The notes under the pieces: generated by a model
The model's database searches: none
Seen by the model: only the letters and a program-made list of their open reading frames with translations
What the model was told of the DNA's origin: nothing
Position numbers and translations under genes: made by a program
From: Axinella damicornis
Lineage: Eukaryota > Porifera > Demospongiae > Axinellida > Axinellidae
DNA: 64,000 bases
Assembly: GCA_963931865.1 (NCBI GenBank)
Contig: OZ007509.1
Span: 1,377,978-1,441,977, forward strand
Direction: 5' to 3'
Part shown: positions 10,348-22,700 of the stretch, one piece after another
How the letters are laid out: every line of letters begins with the position of its first letter
How positions within the stretch are numbered: the stretch's first letter is position 1

Positions 10348-13300
10348 ATGGTACTCTGCAGCTACTGGATGGTACTAGCTGGAGGACAGACTTGCCCTCT
10401 CTCAGGTAATTTCCTGTGACCGTAACCACCTCTATATATCAGCACAACTTCGTTTCTAGCATTTCAATACTGTTACGGGCCTTCAATTTCATATTTCATG
10501 ATCCACTTTTCCATAACTCGATCACTCTCCCATACGAGCATAAAAAATTCCATGCCATCATGCGTGTGTGTAGTTAATCTTCATACTATTAGCTACCGTG
10601 AGTGCAGGGAGAGTGGATGGTTCAACTCTTTGTACACACATGATATATTGCAGACCCAATAGCTATCAGATTCTGATTTTATACTGCAACCACATTCACC
10701 ATCATCCATGCAGCTGCTGACCTTTCATTGCATACTGTTACTGTGAGTGCTGATAGGGAGGATGGCCCAACTCCTGGTGCTAGAGTGACCTGGAGCACAG
10801 CAGTACCACCTGAGTGTGTGGCATCTGTCACAGTGGAGTTCAGCAGTGGGAGTGTAGTGATATCCTACACAACTACCAGTACATCAGAGACTGAGGTCAT
10901 TCAGACTGGTCTCCAGTGTGATACAACCTACTACATCAGAGTGGTGGTTACTGGAGTAGACTCGCTTGGTACACTAAGCAGCAACCAAGTACAAGTCTAT
11001 TTTGAAGGTAAAATAGAATAGTTCATGTATGAATGACTTGCATGAATAATAGCACTTATCTTGATGGGTGTTATGCCATTTCAGATATACCAGCCCCAGT
11101 CAGAGTGACAGCTGAAGCCACTGCAGACAACACAAGTATCCAAGTGTTCTGGGAGTGGCCACGTCAGAGTGTACTGTTGTGTTTTGACAGTGTTAGAGTT
11201 GACTACCAACCTGAGGGAGGCTCTCTGATGATGTACACAGTGGACAATGCAACAGCAACCAGTGCCATCTTGTCCAACCTCCCGTGCAACACACAGTACA
11301 CCATCAGTGTTGTTGTTGTGGGTGGTAGGACTGGTGAAAGGAGTCTCACCACAGTGGTTTCACTACCAGCAAGAGGTATTGTAGCACTTGTTATAGCTAT
11401 TTACATACATACTTCTTTTAACCCATCATGTTTTACCCCTCCAGCCCCTCCTACTCCCACTGTGGTCACTGGCCTGGTCACCTTAACAGGTATTAGGGTA
11501 GTTTGGCAGTGGACTCATTCGGGCCCAGCTCCCAGCTGCTTCAACACCACCCGTGTGACCTACCATTCCGCTGAGGGAGGTGGTGAGTCCTCCCTGCAGC
11601 TCAGGGACCCAGCAACAACTGAGACCATCCTCACTGGTCTCCAGTGCAACACACGCTACACCATCACTGTGGTGGCCACTGCTGGAGAGCACAGGAGAGA
11701 GAGTGTAGCAATAGCAGTTTTTCTTCCTCTACGAGGTATACTAGAATCCTTGAAGTTTGAGTTGATATGATCACATGCATGGTCTCTATCACTGCAGGTC
11801 CACAGACTCTCTCAGCAGCTGTGCTGTCTCCTACTCCAGTGTATTTGACATGGGTGGCTCCCTGTGACACACAGCAGTACCACATACACTACAAGGGGAC
11901 ATGTGGGACCTATGTTGATGAGGGCAGTTTAAATACCAGTCAAAATCAATACACTCTGGTTGGGCTCCAAGAAGGCATAGACTACACCTTCACTGTCAAC
12001 CAGACTGGGTTTGGAGGAGGTAGAGTGTTCTCTACTGGTCCAGTGTATGCAAGAACCTTCACAGCAGGTACGTATGATGAACTTGGGGTTGGGTGAAATT
12101 ACCGTACTATTTTGCACACTTAGTCCCCATAGGAGCTCCACGGCTACTTGAGGTCACATTTGTACGAAACTCACAAGTAGATCTCATCTGGAAAGAGGTG
12201 CTTTGTGTTCGACAAAACGGACCAATCACAGGCTATGTTGTGCGGTACTATGTAACCTGTGGTCCTGACAGAGATGTGCAGCAGACCAAGTCAGTAGTGA
12301 CAACAGGAAGCATCATTGATGGTCTTACTCCAAACACTGAGTATGCTTTCCAAGTGGCAGCAGTGAACACCAATGGAACTGGACCATTCAGTGAAGCCAT
12401 CACACTGGGAGGTAACAATCAACGTACATTGTGTATCAGTCTTGAGTATCTCTCTAGCTACTTGTGATGCCAGTTGAATGTTTGACATTCCTTAGTCCCA
12501 TGTTCTGCATGTATCTGGACTGACTAATTTTACGTATATGATTGTGCTCAGGAGCACCACGGTTGGTTGTGGTCAGTCTAGTGAACCCCATCACTGTGAT
12601 TATCTCCTGGAGTGAGGTTCAGTGCTTCGATGGAAGTGGAGCAGTCACCCACTACCTTGTGCAGTATCAGTGTGATGGCACTGTCCAGGATGTGACAATG
12701 GATGGTATAGTTCAAACTGTCTCAGGCCTGACTCCAAATGCTGCTATGTACACATTCCGAGTGGCTGCAGTCGGGATTAATGAGATGATTGGGCCATTCA
12801 GCGATCCCGTCAATGCATCTGCGCTTGGTAAGCACACTTGGTGAGTGCACCTTTTATGCAGTGTATACATAAATCAAGCATAAATGTTTCCACACAGGTG
12901 AAACACGCATGCCTCTAGATCTAGAAGAGGAAGTCTCAGCTGCCACAGTAACAGGTAATACAGTGACAGGTATATACAGTAACTACAGCTCAGAGTTGCA
13001 TAATTTATGCACCTTCATTAGGGGACACTTCGTTAATTGGGGGCTTGGACAGTGGCGGGAGTTGCCATTGCAGCAGTGCTGGTCCTCCTGGCAGTGGTCC
13101 TTGTAGAGTCCGCCATCATCTGGTACCAGCAGAGGTAAGATGGAACCCTATAATCATAGCAACAGCCTAGGGACTGCACATGCAGAGGTCCATATTTAGA
13201 GAGAAATTTTGTTTACCATGTTAATTAGCATAGTTAATTATCATGCCCTGCAGGGCCACACCTAAGACCACTGAGATCCCTATGAAGGAGTGTTCAGCCT

Positions 13301-13368
13301 ATGGAAAGATTGAAGGTGGTGATGGGAGGGAGGAGAACTACATTTACGAACTCCCTCGTGTACAATGA
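10348..13368 (+). CDS. Gene 2: six-FN3 receptor with short tyrosine tail, no phosphatase
   Basis: Single-pass receptor paired in sequence with the phosphatases. Exons: 10348-10405 (signal), FN3 at 10714-11007, 11085-11375, 11445-11735, 11798-12067, 12133-12411 and 12552-12827, linker 12898-12954, membrane helix 13053-13134 (VAGVAIAAVLVLLAVVLV), tail 13254-13368 (TGA); total 2013 nt, 670 aa. All FN3 exons are symmetric phase 1-1 and closely match those of genes 3 and 7. The tail has about 39 residues with IPMKECSAYGK and ENYIYELP, hence three tyrosines; YGKI fits YxxI but the spacing is not a canonical ITAM. The ATG used by the paralogues (here 10296) is followed by a duplicated CAGT, which throws it out of frame, so I start at the next in-frame ATG; that gives a short 18-residue leader. 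The gene could be weakened or dead. ATTAAA follows near 13376. Confidence 0.75.
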
Positions 13369-13448
13369 TGTTATCATTAAAGTTGGCCATCATGTGTAAA
13401 GAACATGTGCAATTTGACCTCCCACTTGTGGAGGGCATCCTGCATGCA

Positions 13449-13565
13449 TAGCCTTGTTCCCATGCAGGCCTTCTACATCTCCAGTTTTTGATCGTTTACA
13501 GTATGCAAAACTACTTGTAAGCAATCAAAACAGGTGGTGTAGAAGAAGGCCTGGGAACGAGGCTA
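13449..13565. mobile_element. 117-bp MITE of the TAGCCT(T/C)GT family
   Basis: The left end is TAGCCTTGTTCCC...AGGCCTTCTAC and the right end its inverse, GTAGAAG...GGGAACGAGGCTA. An 8-bp direct repeat TGCATGCA flanks it (13441-13448, 13566-13573). It lies just downstream of gene 2. The ends match the 620-bp element at 50640-51259 and the 40-bp palindromes at 31695, 50351 and 62824. Confidence 0.75.
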
Positions 13566-13619
13566 TGCATGCAGTTATAGCAGACTAGCATGCTAGGTAT
13601 CTTGGGCTAGAAATATGTG

Positions 13620-13785
13620 ACTATGAAGCTGAGATTTGCACCATTGTGATCAGCATGAATAGAGCATTCCGATGATGTCTGTTTTGCTGTAGGTTGAATT
13701 TTGACCCAAAATCATAATCAAAGGACATCATTTGAAAGCTCTTTTCATGCTGATCACAATGGCACAATTTCAGCTTCATATCTCA
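13620..13785. repeat. Inverted repeat in the gene 2/3 spacer
   Basis: ATGAAGCTGAGATTTGCACC near 13622 pairs imperfectly with TTTCAGCTTCAT near 13770; the arms also share TTGTGATCAGCATGAA and its complement. It is probably a short inverted-repeat element. The rest of 13786-14404 shows no recognisable gene. Confidence 0.5.
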
Positions 13786-14404
13786 TTCACATACCCAGTG
13801 CAAAGTTATCATTCAAGTCCATTCCCAATACTAATTTTGGTTCATTGGTCCATTTTGGGCAGAATGGTGCACCATTCACCCTATAGAACAGGAGTGCTGC
13901 ATGCTTCTAATTGGCATGTCAATGGTAGAATGTACTTTGCCAAGTTGCAACAACCACAGAGTAGATGCAGTGCAGAGCAGCTAGTGGGGAGCCAGAGCAC
14001 ATGTTTGTACATAGTTGTGTGTTCTGTACAAACATGCTGAGTGGTATATAGAGAATGGCCAGGTTCAACTGCAAGGGTAACTCTAGGTCAGACTATGGCC
14101 TTGAGTGGTTTATGGGAAATACCACAAGAGACGATGAGGCATGCACTGCCCAACTGTAAGGATATAACTGTAAATGCTGATACATCCCTGCATGCTACAT
14201 TGGGGTGTACCGCCAGAGTGCATGCATGATTCCAGATCGCAGTCTTATGATGGGTGTACCACCAGAGTGCATGATCACATTCTTACGAGTAACAATAATT
14301 GATCCTGACCACTCCAACTGCAAGAGAACCCAGCTATACTGACACAACTGATTCAATGATTCAGCCATGCATACTCCATCATCACACACTTGTCACTGAC
14401 ATCA

Positions 14405-15212
14405 TACTCTATCAACCCACTCCTCCGGCTGACCATACTCTATCAACCCACTCCTCCGGCTGACCATACTCTATCAACCCACTCCTCCGGCTGACCATAC
14501 TCTATCAACCCACTCCTCCTGCTGACCATACTCTATCAACCCACTCCTCCTGCTGCCCATACTCTATCAACCCACTCCTCCTGCTGACCATACTCTATCA
14601 ACCCACTCCTCCGGCTGACCATACTCTATCAACCCACTCCTCCTGCTGACCATACTCTATCAACCCACTCCTCCTGCTGACCATACTCTATCAACCCACT
14701 CCTCCTGCTGACCATACTCTATCAACCCACTCCTCCTGCTGACCATACTCTATCAACCCACTCCTCCTGCTGACCATACTCTATCAACCCACTCCTCCGG
14801 CTGACCATACTCTATCAACCCACTCCTCCTGCTGACCATACTCTATCAACCCACTCCTCCGGCTGACCATACTCTATCAACCCACTCCTCCTGCTGACCA
14901 TACTCCATCAACCCACTCCTCCGGCTGACCATACTCTATCAACCCACTCCTCCTGCTGACCATACTCCATCAACCCACTCCTCCGGCTGACCATACTCTA
15001 TCAACCCACTCCTCCTGCTGACCATACTCCATCAACCCACTCCTCCGGCTGACCATACTCTATCAACCCACTCCTCCTGCTGACCATACTCTATCAACCC
15101 ACTCCTCCTGCTGACCATACTCCATCAACCCACTCCTCCGGCTGACCATACTCTATCAACCCACTCCTCCGGCTGACCATACTCTATCAACCCACTCCTC
15201 CGGCTGACCATA
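14405..15212. repeat. 31-bp minisatellite, about 26 copies
   Basis: Unit TGACCATACTCTATCAACCC plus ACTCCTCCGGC (31 bp, not a multiple of three). The variable position is CCGGC or CCTGC, and CTATC or CCATC. From about 14880 the variants alternate, giving a 62-bp higher-order dimer. Units abut with no spacers, so it is not a CRISPR array. Confidence 0.95.
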
Positions 15213-15599
15213 CTAGATAACTACTGATCCAAGTGAAGCAAACGCTAGCCCTAGGAGGTATGTGTACGCAAACACCAGTCCATGCCTTCTTATTAGCTAT
15301 AGCTCCACCCAATTAATTATTACCATTTTGTTCCCTACATTGAGTGCATTAATATTATGTATATGGACACACAGTCATGGAAACTATGTGAACTCTTAGA
15401 AGCAACGTTTCTTACATATTTAAGCCGGCCTAATGGCCGGCTCAGGTTCTTCACAGGGACATGTGGTATAACTATATGCATTGAATTTGACCCACAAGGA
15501 CTGACTTCATTACTTCATTGGTAGTGTTACTCTCTCTAGAGTGAGTGCTGCATACTGTAGAGGGGTTCTGGGACTTGGTACATGTGCTACATCAGGTGC

Positions 15600-16240
15600 A
15601 TGCATAGTACTATAACCGACACCAGTATGTTGTGGTGGATGGAGAATCATCTCCCCCAACCCAGGCTGTTGTCTGGAGTCCCGCAAGGCTCAGTTCTCGG
15701 ACCACTACTGTTTTTAATATACATTGATTGTATTGCATCAGTGCCGCTGACTGGTGACTCTAAACTTGTTCTCTATGCGGATGACGTTTTGCTCTACATC
15801 GAGCTCCAGACTGACATCAATGCAATACATCAATGTGTCAGGGAGTGCCACCTAACCCTGAACCCATCTAAATGCAAGGTTCTTATTGCAAGAGGACTCC
15901 ACTCAATCCAACTGTATACCACTATTATTGGATGGCAGGCCCATGGAACAAGTCAGCAACTACCGCTACCTGGGAGTTATGGTTACCAGCAAACTATCCT
16001 GGTCTGACCACATTGAGCAAATCTGCACCAAGGCTTGACGATTAGTTGGTATGCTGTATAGGCAGTTCTGTTGCTGGGCAGATACAACTACATTGCTCAC
16101 ACTTTACCTCACATGCATCCGTCCACACCTTGAATATGCCTGTACCCTCATAGGGACAAACTGTTACATCTCCTCCACACCCCATCTCATGCCACCATGG
16201 TCCAATTTCCAAGTCTATATGGCACTTTGTCACTCCTGTT
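15600..16240 (+). pseudogene. Decayed LINE reverse-transcriptase fragment
   Basis: A broken frame contains SGVPQGSVLGPLLFLIYID and LYADDVLLY, the B and C motifs of jockey/CR1/L2-type non-LTR reverse transcriptases, then LNPSKCKVL. After a frameshift near 15990 the thumb-like part reads YRYLGVMVTSKLSW and LYLTCIRPHLEYAC. Frameshifts and a stop make it dead. It belongs to the same broad class as the LINE at 46019-48403 but is clearly different in sequence. The ends are unclear; 15213-15599 holds only a GCCGGC palindrome near 15425. Confidence 0.75.
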
Positions 16241-16729
16241 GGCCCATGGCTTCATGCATAAATGCCCTGCTACACACATACACTCACAGTACTTCAACTC
16301 TATCTTTGATTCAGGGACACTGTTTGTCTCGAAATTGATGCATTCATAAAACAACAATATGGATTTATACTTTTAGCAGAAACTCATATCATGGTTTACA
16401 TCTGTGAGAAAATAAACACAAACAGTGTCTGATACCATGAACCTCAACTCTATCTAATGACCACACTCTACTAATTGGTTTGAGAGTGCATAGTTAATAC
16501 CCCGGCCCATAATGGTGTCTTATGTGGTGGATGCAACTTTGCTGCCAGTAATTCACATGTTGTAGCTATAGTAGCTAGTGACATCGATATCACAGCTCAG
16601 AGGACTGGAATGCTCCAGAACCAATTTCTCTGTAGTCTGTACAGTATTATAGTGCTAGCAAGTGCTTGTAAGAGTGCTATAGCAACAGAAGCAAAGCCCT
16701 AGTATAGTGCAGAGTGCAGTACTAGAACA
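16240..16729 (+). promoter_or_regulatory. Conserved 5' flank of gene 3
   Basis: More diverged version of the block upstream of genes 2, 4 and 7. ACAGTACTTCAACTC, CAGTGTCTGATAC, TTTGAGAGTGCATA and GCAGAGTGCAGT before the ATG are recognisable. No TATA box can be asserted. Confidence 0.35.
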
Positions 16730-19700
16730 ATGCAGTCTCCACGGATACAGTGTTGTACACCACTGGGCCTCACTGCCATGGTACTCTGCAGCTACTGGAT
16801 GGTGCTAGCTGGAGGACAGACTTGCCCTCTCTCAGGTACGTCATGTGTTTCCTGTAGTGGCAATCACCTCTGTGTCAGCACAACTGTGTTTAAATACTGT
16901 TGTGGGTCATAGCTATTTATTCCAAGTAGATGTTCAGCTCCATATTTCCATAGGGAACTCTTCGTATACGTACTTGCTTTTCATTTGAGCATGCATGGTT
17001 CATTAATTTTGTTTTATGACAACTAGCCATATGCAGTCACCATCATGGATGTGTATATATAGTGACTTAATTTTCCGAGTGGTGGGAGAGGGTATGACTT
17101 AACTCTTTGTGCAGTGGTGGGAGAGGGTATGACTTAACTCTTTGTGCACACATGATATCCTTGTGGACCCAATAGCAATCAGATTCTGATTTTATACTCA
17201 ACCATATATAGCTATTCACCATCATCCATGCAGCTGCTGACTATTCACTGCGTACTGTTACTGTGAGTGCTGAGAGGGAGGATGGCCCAACTCCTGGTGC
17301 TAGAGTGACCTGGAGCACAGCAGTACCACCTGGGTGTGTTGCATCTGTCACAGTGGAGTTCAGGACTAGTAGCAGTGGGAGTGTAGTGAGATCCTACACA
17401 ACTACCAATACATCAGAGACTGAGGTCATTCAGACTGGTCTCCAGTGTGGTACAACCTACTACATCAGAGTGGAGGTTACTGGAGTATCCTCACTTGGTA
17501 CAGTGGATAGCAACCAATTGCAAGTACAAGTAGTTGTTGGAGGTAAAGTCAAACTCAGTCTGTACTGTACAGTTGTGTTGTTGTTGTCTGTATGCAATTA
17601 ATTGTTACAGCAACTTCACTGAATGGTGTTATGACATTTCACAGATATACCAGCCCCAGTCATAGTCAGAGCTGAAGCCACTGCAGACAACACTAGTATC
17701 AGAGTGTTGTGGGAGTGGTCAGGTCAGGGTCTGTTCATGTGTCTTGACAGTGTTAGAGTTGACTACCAACCTGAGGGAGGCTCTCAGATTATGTACACAG
17801 TGGACAATGCAACAGAAACCAGTGCTACCTTGTCCAACCTCCTGTGCAACAGACAGTACACCATCAGTGTTTATGCTGTGGGTGGTAAGACTGGTAGAAG
17901 GAGTTCCTTTACTGTGGTGTCTCTACCAGCAAGAGGTACAGTTAGTGTATACAGCAGCTAATAGACACTTAATTTAGCTACATAGTATACACTCCACTAT
18001 ATACCCCCCCCCCCAGCCCCTCCCACTCCCACTGAGGTCACTGTTCAGGTCGTGAATGCCTCAAGTGTCAGGGTAGCATGGCAGTGGACTAGTTCAGGTC
18101 CAGCTCCCAGCTGCTTCAACACCACCCGTGTGACCTACCATCCTGAGGGAGGTGGTGAGTCCTCCCTGCAGCTCAGGGACCCAGCAGCAAATGAGACCGT
18201 CCTCACTGGCCTCCAGTGCAACACACGCTACACCATCACTGTGGTGGCCACTGCTGGAGAGCACAGGAGAGAGAGTGTGATGTTCCTTCCTCTACGAGGT
18301 ATACTAGAATCCTGGAAGTTTGAGTTGATATGATCACATGCATGGTCTCTATCACTGCAGGTCCACGGAATCTCTCAGCAGCTGTGCTGTCTCCTACCTC
18401 CGTGTATTTGGCATGGGTGGCTCCCTGTGACACACAGCAGTACCATATACACTACAGGGGGACATGTGGGACCTATGTTGATGAGGGCAGTTTGGATACC
18501 AGTCGTACTGACTACACACTTGATGAACTCCAAGAAGGCATCAACTACACTTTCACTGTCAACCAGACTGGGTTTGGAGGAGGTAGAGTGCTCTCTGCTA
18601 GTCCAGTGTATGCAAGGACTTTAACAGCAGGTAACTATAATGGTATGAAGATGATTGAGCTAAATTTCTTAGCAATTAGCTATAGACTTGGATGTCAACA
18701 GTAGCTACTTGCAATTGGTTTATCTGCAACATTTCGATTAGACACACTTTGGTAGCTACTCTCAGAATCTTCAGGCATACTGTGCAATGCCCAAGATCTA
18801 GCTAATTGCTAACAATGATTTTTGCTGAGCATGGTGACCTCAAACTCAACGTTGTCTTCACATGCACTCAGTCCCCTCAGGAACTCCACAGTCGCTGGAG
18901 GCCACATTTGTACAATCCACTGAAGTATCCCTAAACTGGAGAGAGGTGCCTTGTGTTCAACAAAATGGACCAATCACTGGCTATGTTGTGCGGTACTATG
19001 CAACCTGTGGTCACGGTAGAGATGTGCAGCAGACCAAGTCAGTAGTGACAACAGGAAGCATCATTGATGGTCTTACTCCAAACACTGAGTATGCTTTCCA
19101 AGTGGCAGCAGTGAACACCAATGGAACTGGCCCATTCAGTGAAGCCATGGGAGGTTAGTGATATATGTTACGTAGCTGCACATTGCCACCCCAGATGATG
19201 CTCTTTTACATAAATTACAGGTGCTCCACAATTGCAGTTGGTTCTGGTCAGTCCAGTGAACTCCACCAGTGTGACTGTCTCCTGGAGTGAGGTTCAGTGC
19301 TTCAATAGAAGTGGAGCAGTCACCCACTACCTTGTGCAGTATAATTCCATGTGTGGTGGTGCTGTGCAGAATGTAACAACTGATGGTACAGTTCATAATA
19401 TTTCAGGCCTCACTCCAAACATTGCTGTGTACACATTCCGAGTGGCTGTAGTTGAGACTACTCAAATGATTGGGCCATTCAGCGATCCTGCCAATACATC
19501 TGTATCTGGTAAGTGCTCTAAGACATGATCAATACGCATGAAAATATGATGTCACTCACTGACTGCAGGTACGATACCCATGTGTCCAGAAGAAGGCTCA
19601 GGTAATGAATAGAAAAGCACTGTGGAGAAAAATCAATTCCATATAATTATGATTGTGCAGATGGAATCGGTTCATCCACTGATCCTGGGGCCATGCCATC

Positions 19701-22700
19701 CACTGACCCTGGACCCAGGTCGTCCTCTGATCCTGGACCCAGGTTGTCCTCTGATCCTGGTCTGCTGGCAGGAGTTGTTGTGTCGGTGATTGTGCTGGTG
19801 GTTTCAGCTGCTAGCATTGTAGTCCTCATTATCCTGTGGAGGTTAGACCCTACTGTTCACCTTTGTTGACATGATATTAACCGTTCCTAAGTACATGTTT
19901 TACAATGGGGTATGTAGTCCAGACTCTATTTATGGTATCCCCACATATGTATATGACTTTCCTTTAGACGTAGACAAGGTAGAAAGGGCATGAAGGCTGT
20001 TGTAGTGGGATTGGCTGAGATGACAGATGGTGACAGCAAAGAGGAACAAGATACAGCTACAGCTGTTGACAACATCTGCTATGAAAGAGTTCCTAGTACG
20101 TTCAACATATAGTCAAGTGTTATGGCCTATAGATATAGCATAGTAGTCAGTGCTGTATGCAGGGACTGTATAAGTCATATGACATGCGATTGCCTGTATT
20201 ATAGCTATTATATGTGACGTGCATACACATTGCTAGGTAACAACATTCACATCTTGTTGGTGTGCGTCTTAGTGCTTCAAACTCCACTGGTGCATTTACA
20301 TGTCCCCATGGCAGTGATCAAGAGAGCATGATGACATCATCATCACCACAATGACGATGATGTCATAATGCGCTCATGCAGTGCTATGCCTAGCAGGTAC
20401 AGCAAATTCTATTGACATACGAAGTCTACAGCCATGCACACTTCCATAAAATACAAGACAAAGCTAATAAACCATCACATTACGGGAAGAGCTATAGTAC
20501 ATAAACAGTCTGGACTCCAGTGGCTGGGATTGAAGCTCTTACATAAGGTGTACAGCGGCATGACCTCTCAGGACTACAGATCGGCAAACAAATGGGTCTT
20601 TGCACTCCATTACTTTATTTACACTTGGAGTGTAAGAACAGTGTTGTGATGAATTGTGTTGTGTACCAGTGCATGCACCCTAAGTTAAGTAATGTAGCAA
20701 GCAAGGTATGAGCATTGTTGCAATAACTACATTACCAACACACGCACACAGTCTCCCCACCAACCATTGTGGATTACCAGCAGAAGGTGCTGTCTTTGGA
20801 GGGGGAGCAGGTCACCCTGACTGTGAAGGTTGCTGGCAGCCCCACCCCCACTATCACATGGCACTTCAATGGGAAGAAGGTGAAGGATGATTACTCCACT
20901 GAGGTGGGGAAGGATGGATCATTGACACTCACGTGTGTGGAGCTGAAGCATGCTGGCACCTACACCTTCAGTGTCAGCAACAGTGTGGGCAGTGTGGAGG
21001 GGTGCACCAAACTGGTCGTCCACACTGAGGATGAGGACTGTACCAGTGCACCCAAAGTCGAGAGCAACCCAGTTGCTAAGGAAACGTTTGGGGAGTATGT
21101 TTCCAGCCTTCATGCACACAACAACACTGCTTTCTTTTCACAATACCAGGTAATAAACTTAGCACCTCCACACATAGCTACACACAACAATGAATTGTCC
21201 TCCGCTATAGACCTTGCCCTCTGGGGAGGAAGGCCATCAGGTGACCATAGGCATTGCCTCATCAAACAGGCTCCTTAATCGATTCAGAAACATCACAGCT
21301 TGTGAGCCAAGTTATTCATGTTTAATGTAAGAGCAGCTAATTTATTAAGAAATGTGGTTTCTCTTTTGTGATAGATGACGATCGTCGTGTTGTTCTGGAG
21401 CCCATCTCTGGAAGAGTGAATTGTGAGCACGAATACATCAACGCCTCCTACATAGATGTAAGACCCTCCACACAATATACAATATGCATATACTATAATA
21501 TCACTGGTTTATTACTACATCTGACTCACAGGGCTATTCTGAACGCAGGAAGTACATTGCCACCCAGGGTGAGCTAGTAATACTCTCAGTAGTATGCATT
21601 GAAGTATTGACACAAACCTTTGCAGGTCCCCTTCCAAACACTGTCACTGATTTCTGGTGGCTGGTGTGGCAGGAGAGGATCCATGTAGTTGCCATGGTAA
21701 CTAGTGTTGTGGAGGGGGGACAGCAGAAGTGTGAGCAGTACTGGCCCAGTCAGGAGACCCAGGAGTACGGCCCATTCAAAGTCACCCTCACAGACCAGCA
21801 GGTGTTTGCAGACTACACGATCCGACAGCTGCTTGTTGCTGTGAGTAGCTATTGTGGTAATTGGGTTGATGTTGTTGTACTTATATAGGCAGTGTGACTG
21901 CAGATTACTTGAGTTCTTGGCAGCAGTGCACTAGCTTGTGTAACTTGTGTACTAGCCATGCCTGCACTGTCTTCTACTCCCACAGTGTGACCAGGGTGGG
22001 AGGACTCCACTGGAGGTGACCCAGTTCCACTTTACTTCCTGGCCAGACCACGGTGTTCCAGAGTATGCTGGGCCAACCCTCAACTACCTCCGTCGGATGA
22101 AGGCCCAGGTGAAACCCTCCAAGGAATCCGTACTGGTGCACTGCAGGTCAGCAAGAAATTTTTTGTGGGCTGGATAGGAGTAGAAATGTGTAGTATGTCC
22201 AGTCTTTGTGAATGGTGTGTGCGGGTTGGGTCCAAGACATGAATGGTGTGTGCGGGTTGGGTCCAAGACATGAATGGTGTGTGCGGGTTGGGTCCAAGAC
22301 ATGAATGGTGTGTGCGGGTTGGGTCCAAGACATGAATGGCTCATCTTGGTGGTGTCTGTCTCCCTGCAGTGCTGGTGTCGGGAGGACTGGCACACTGATT
22401 GCCATTGACACAGCTCTGGAGCAGGCTGCCCAGGAGGGTGTGGTGGACATCCCTGCCACTGTCACCAAGATGAGGAGGCAGCGCATGAAGATGGTCCAAT
22501 CACCAGTGAGCAGTTACAAACATTTGAATTGATGGGGTGATAAATAGTTTTGAGTTCACATCACTTGGTAACTAAAGAACTTGGTAACTAAAGAACTCAT
22601 GCTCATTACAGAAGTGTGCACATGCAGGATGTTCCAATATCCCTCTCTGTGACCCAACCAGGAGCAGTATGCGTTCATCCATGATGCTGTTCTGGAGTCC

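Noticed and set aside
13254..13368. Canonical ITAM or ITIM in the gene 2 tail
   Set aside because: Only one clear YxxI (YGKI). The YIYELP tyrosines do not give a second YxxL/I at the standard spacing.
14405..15212. CRISPR-like array
   Set aside because: Units are contiguous with no spacers, the context is an animal gene spacer, and the pattern is that of a minisatellite.
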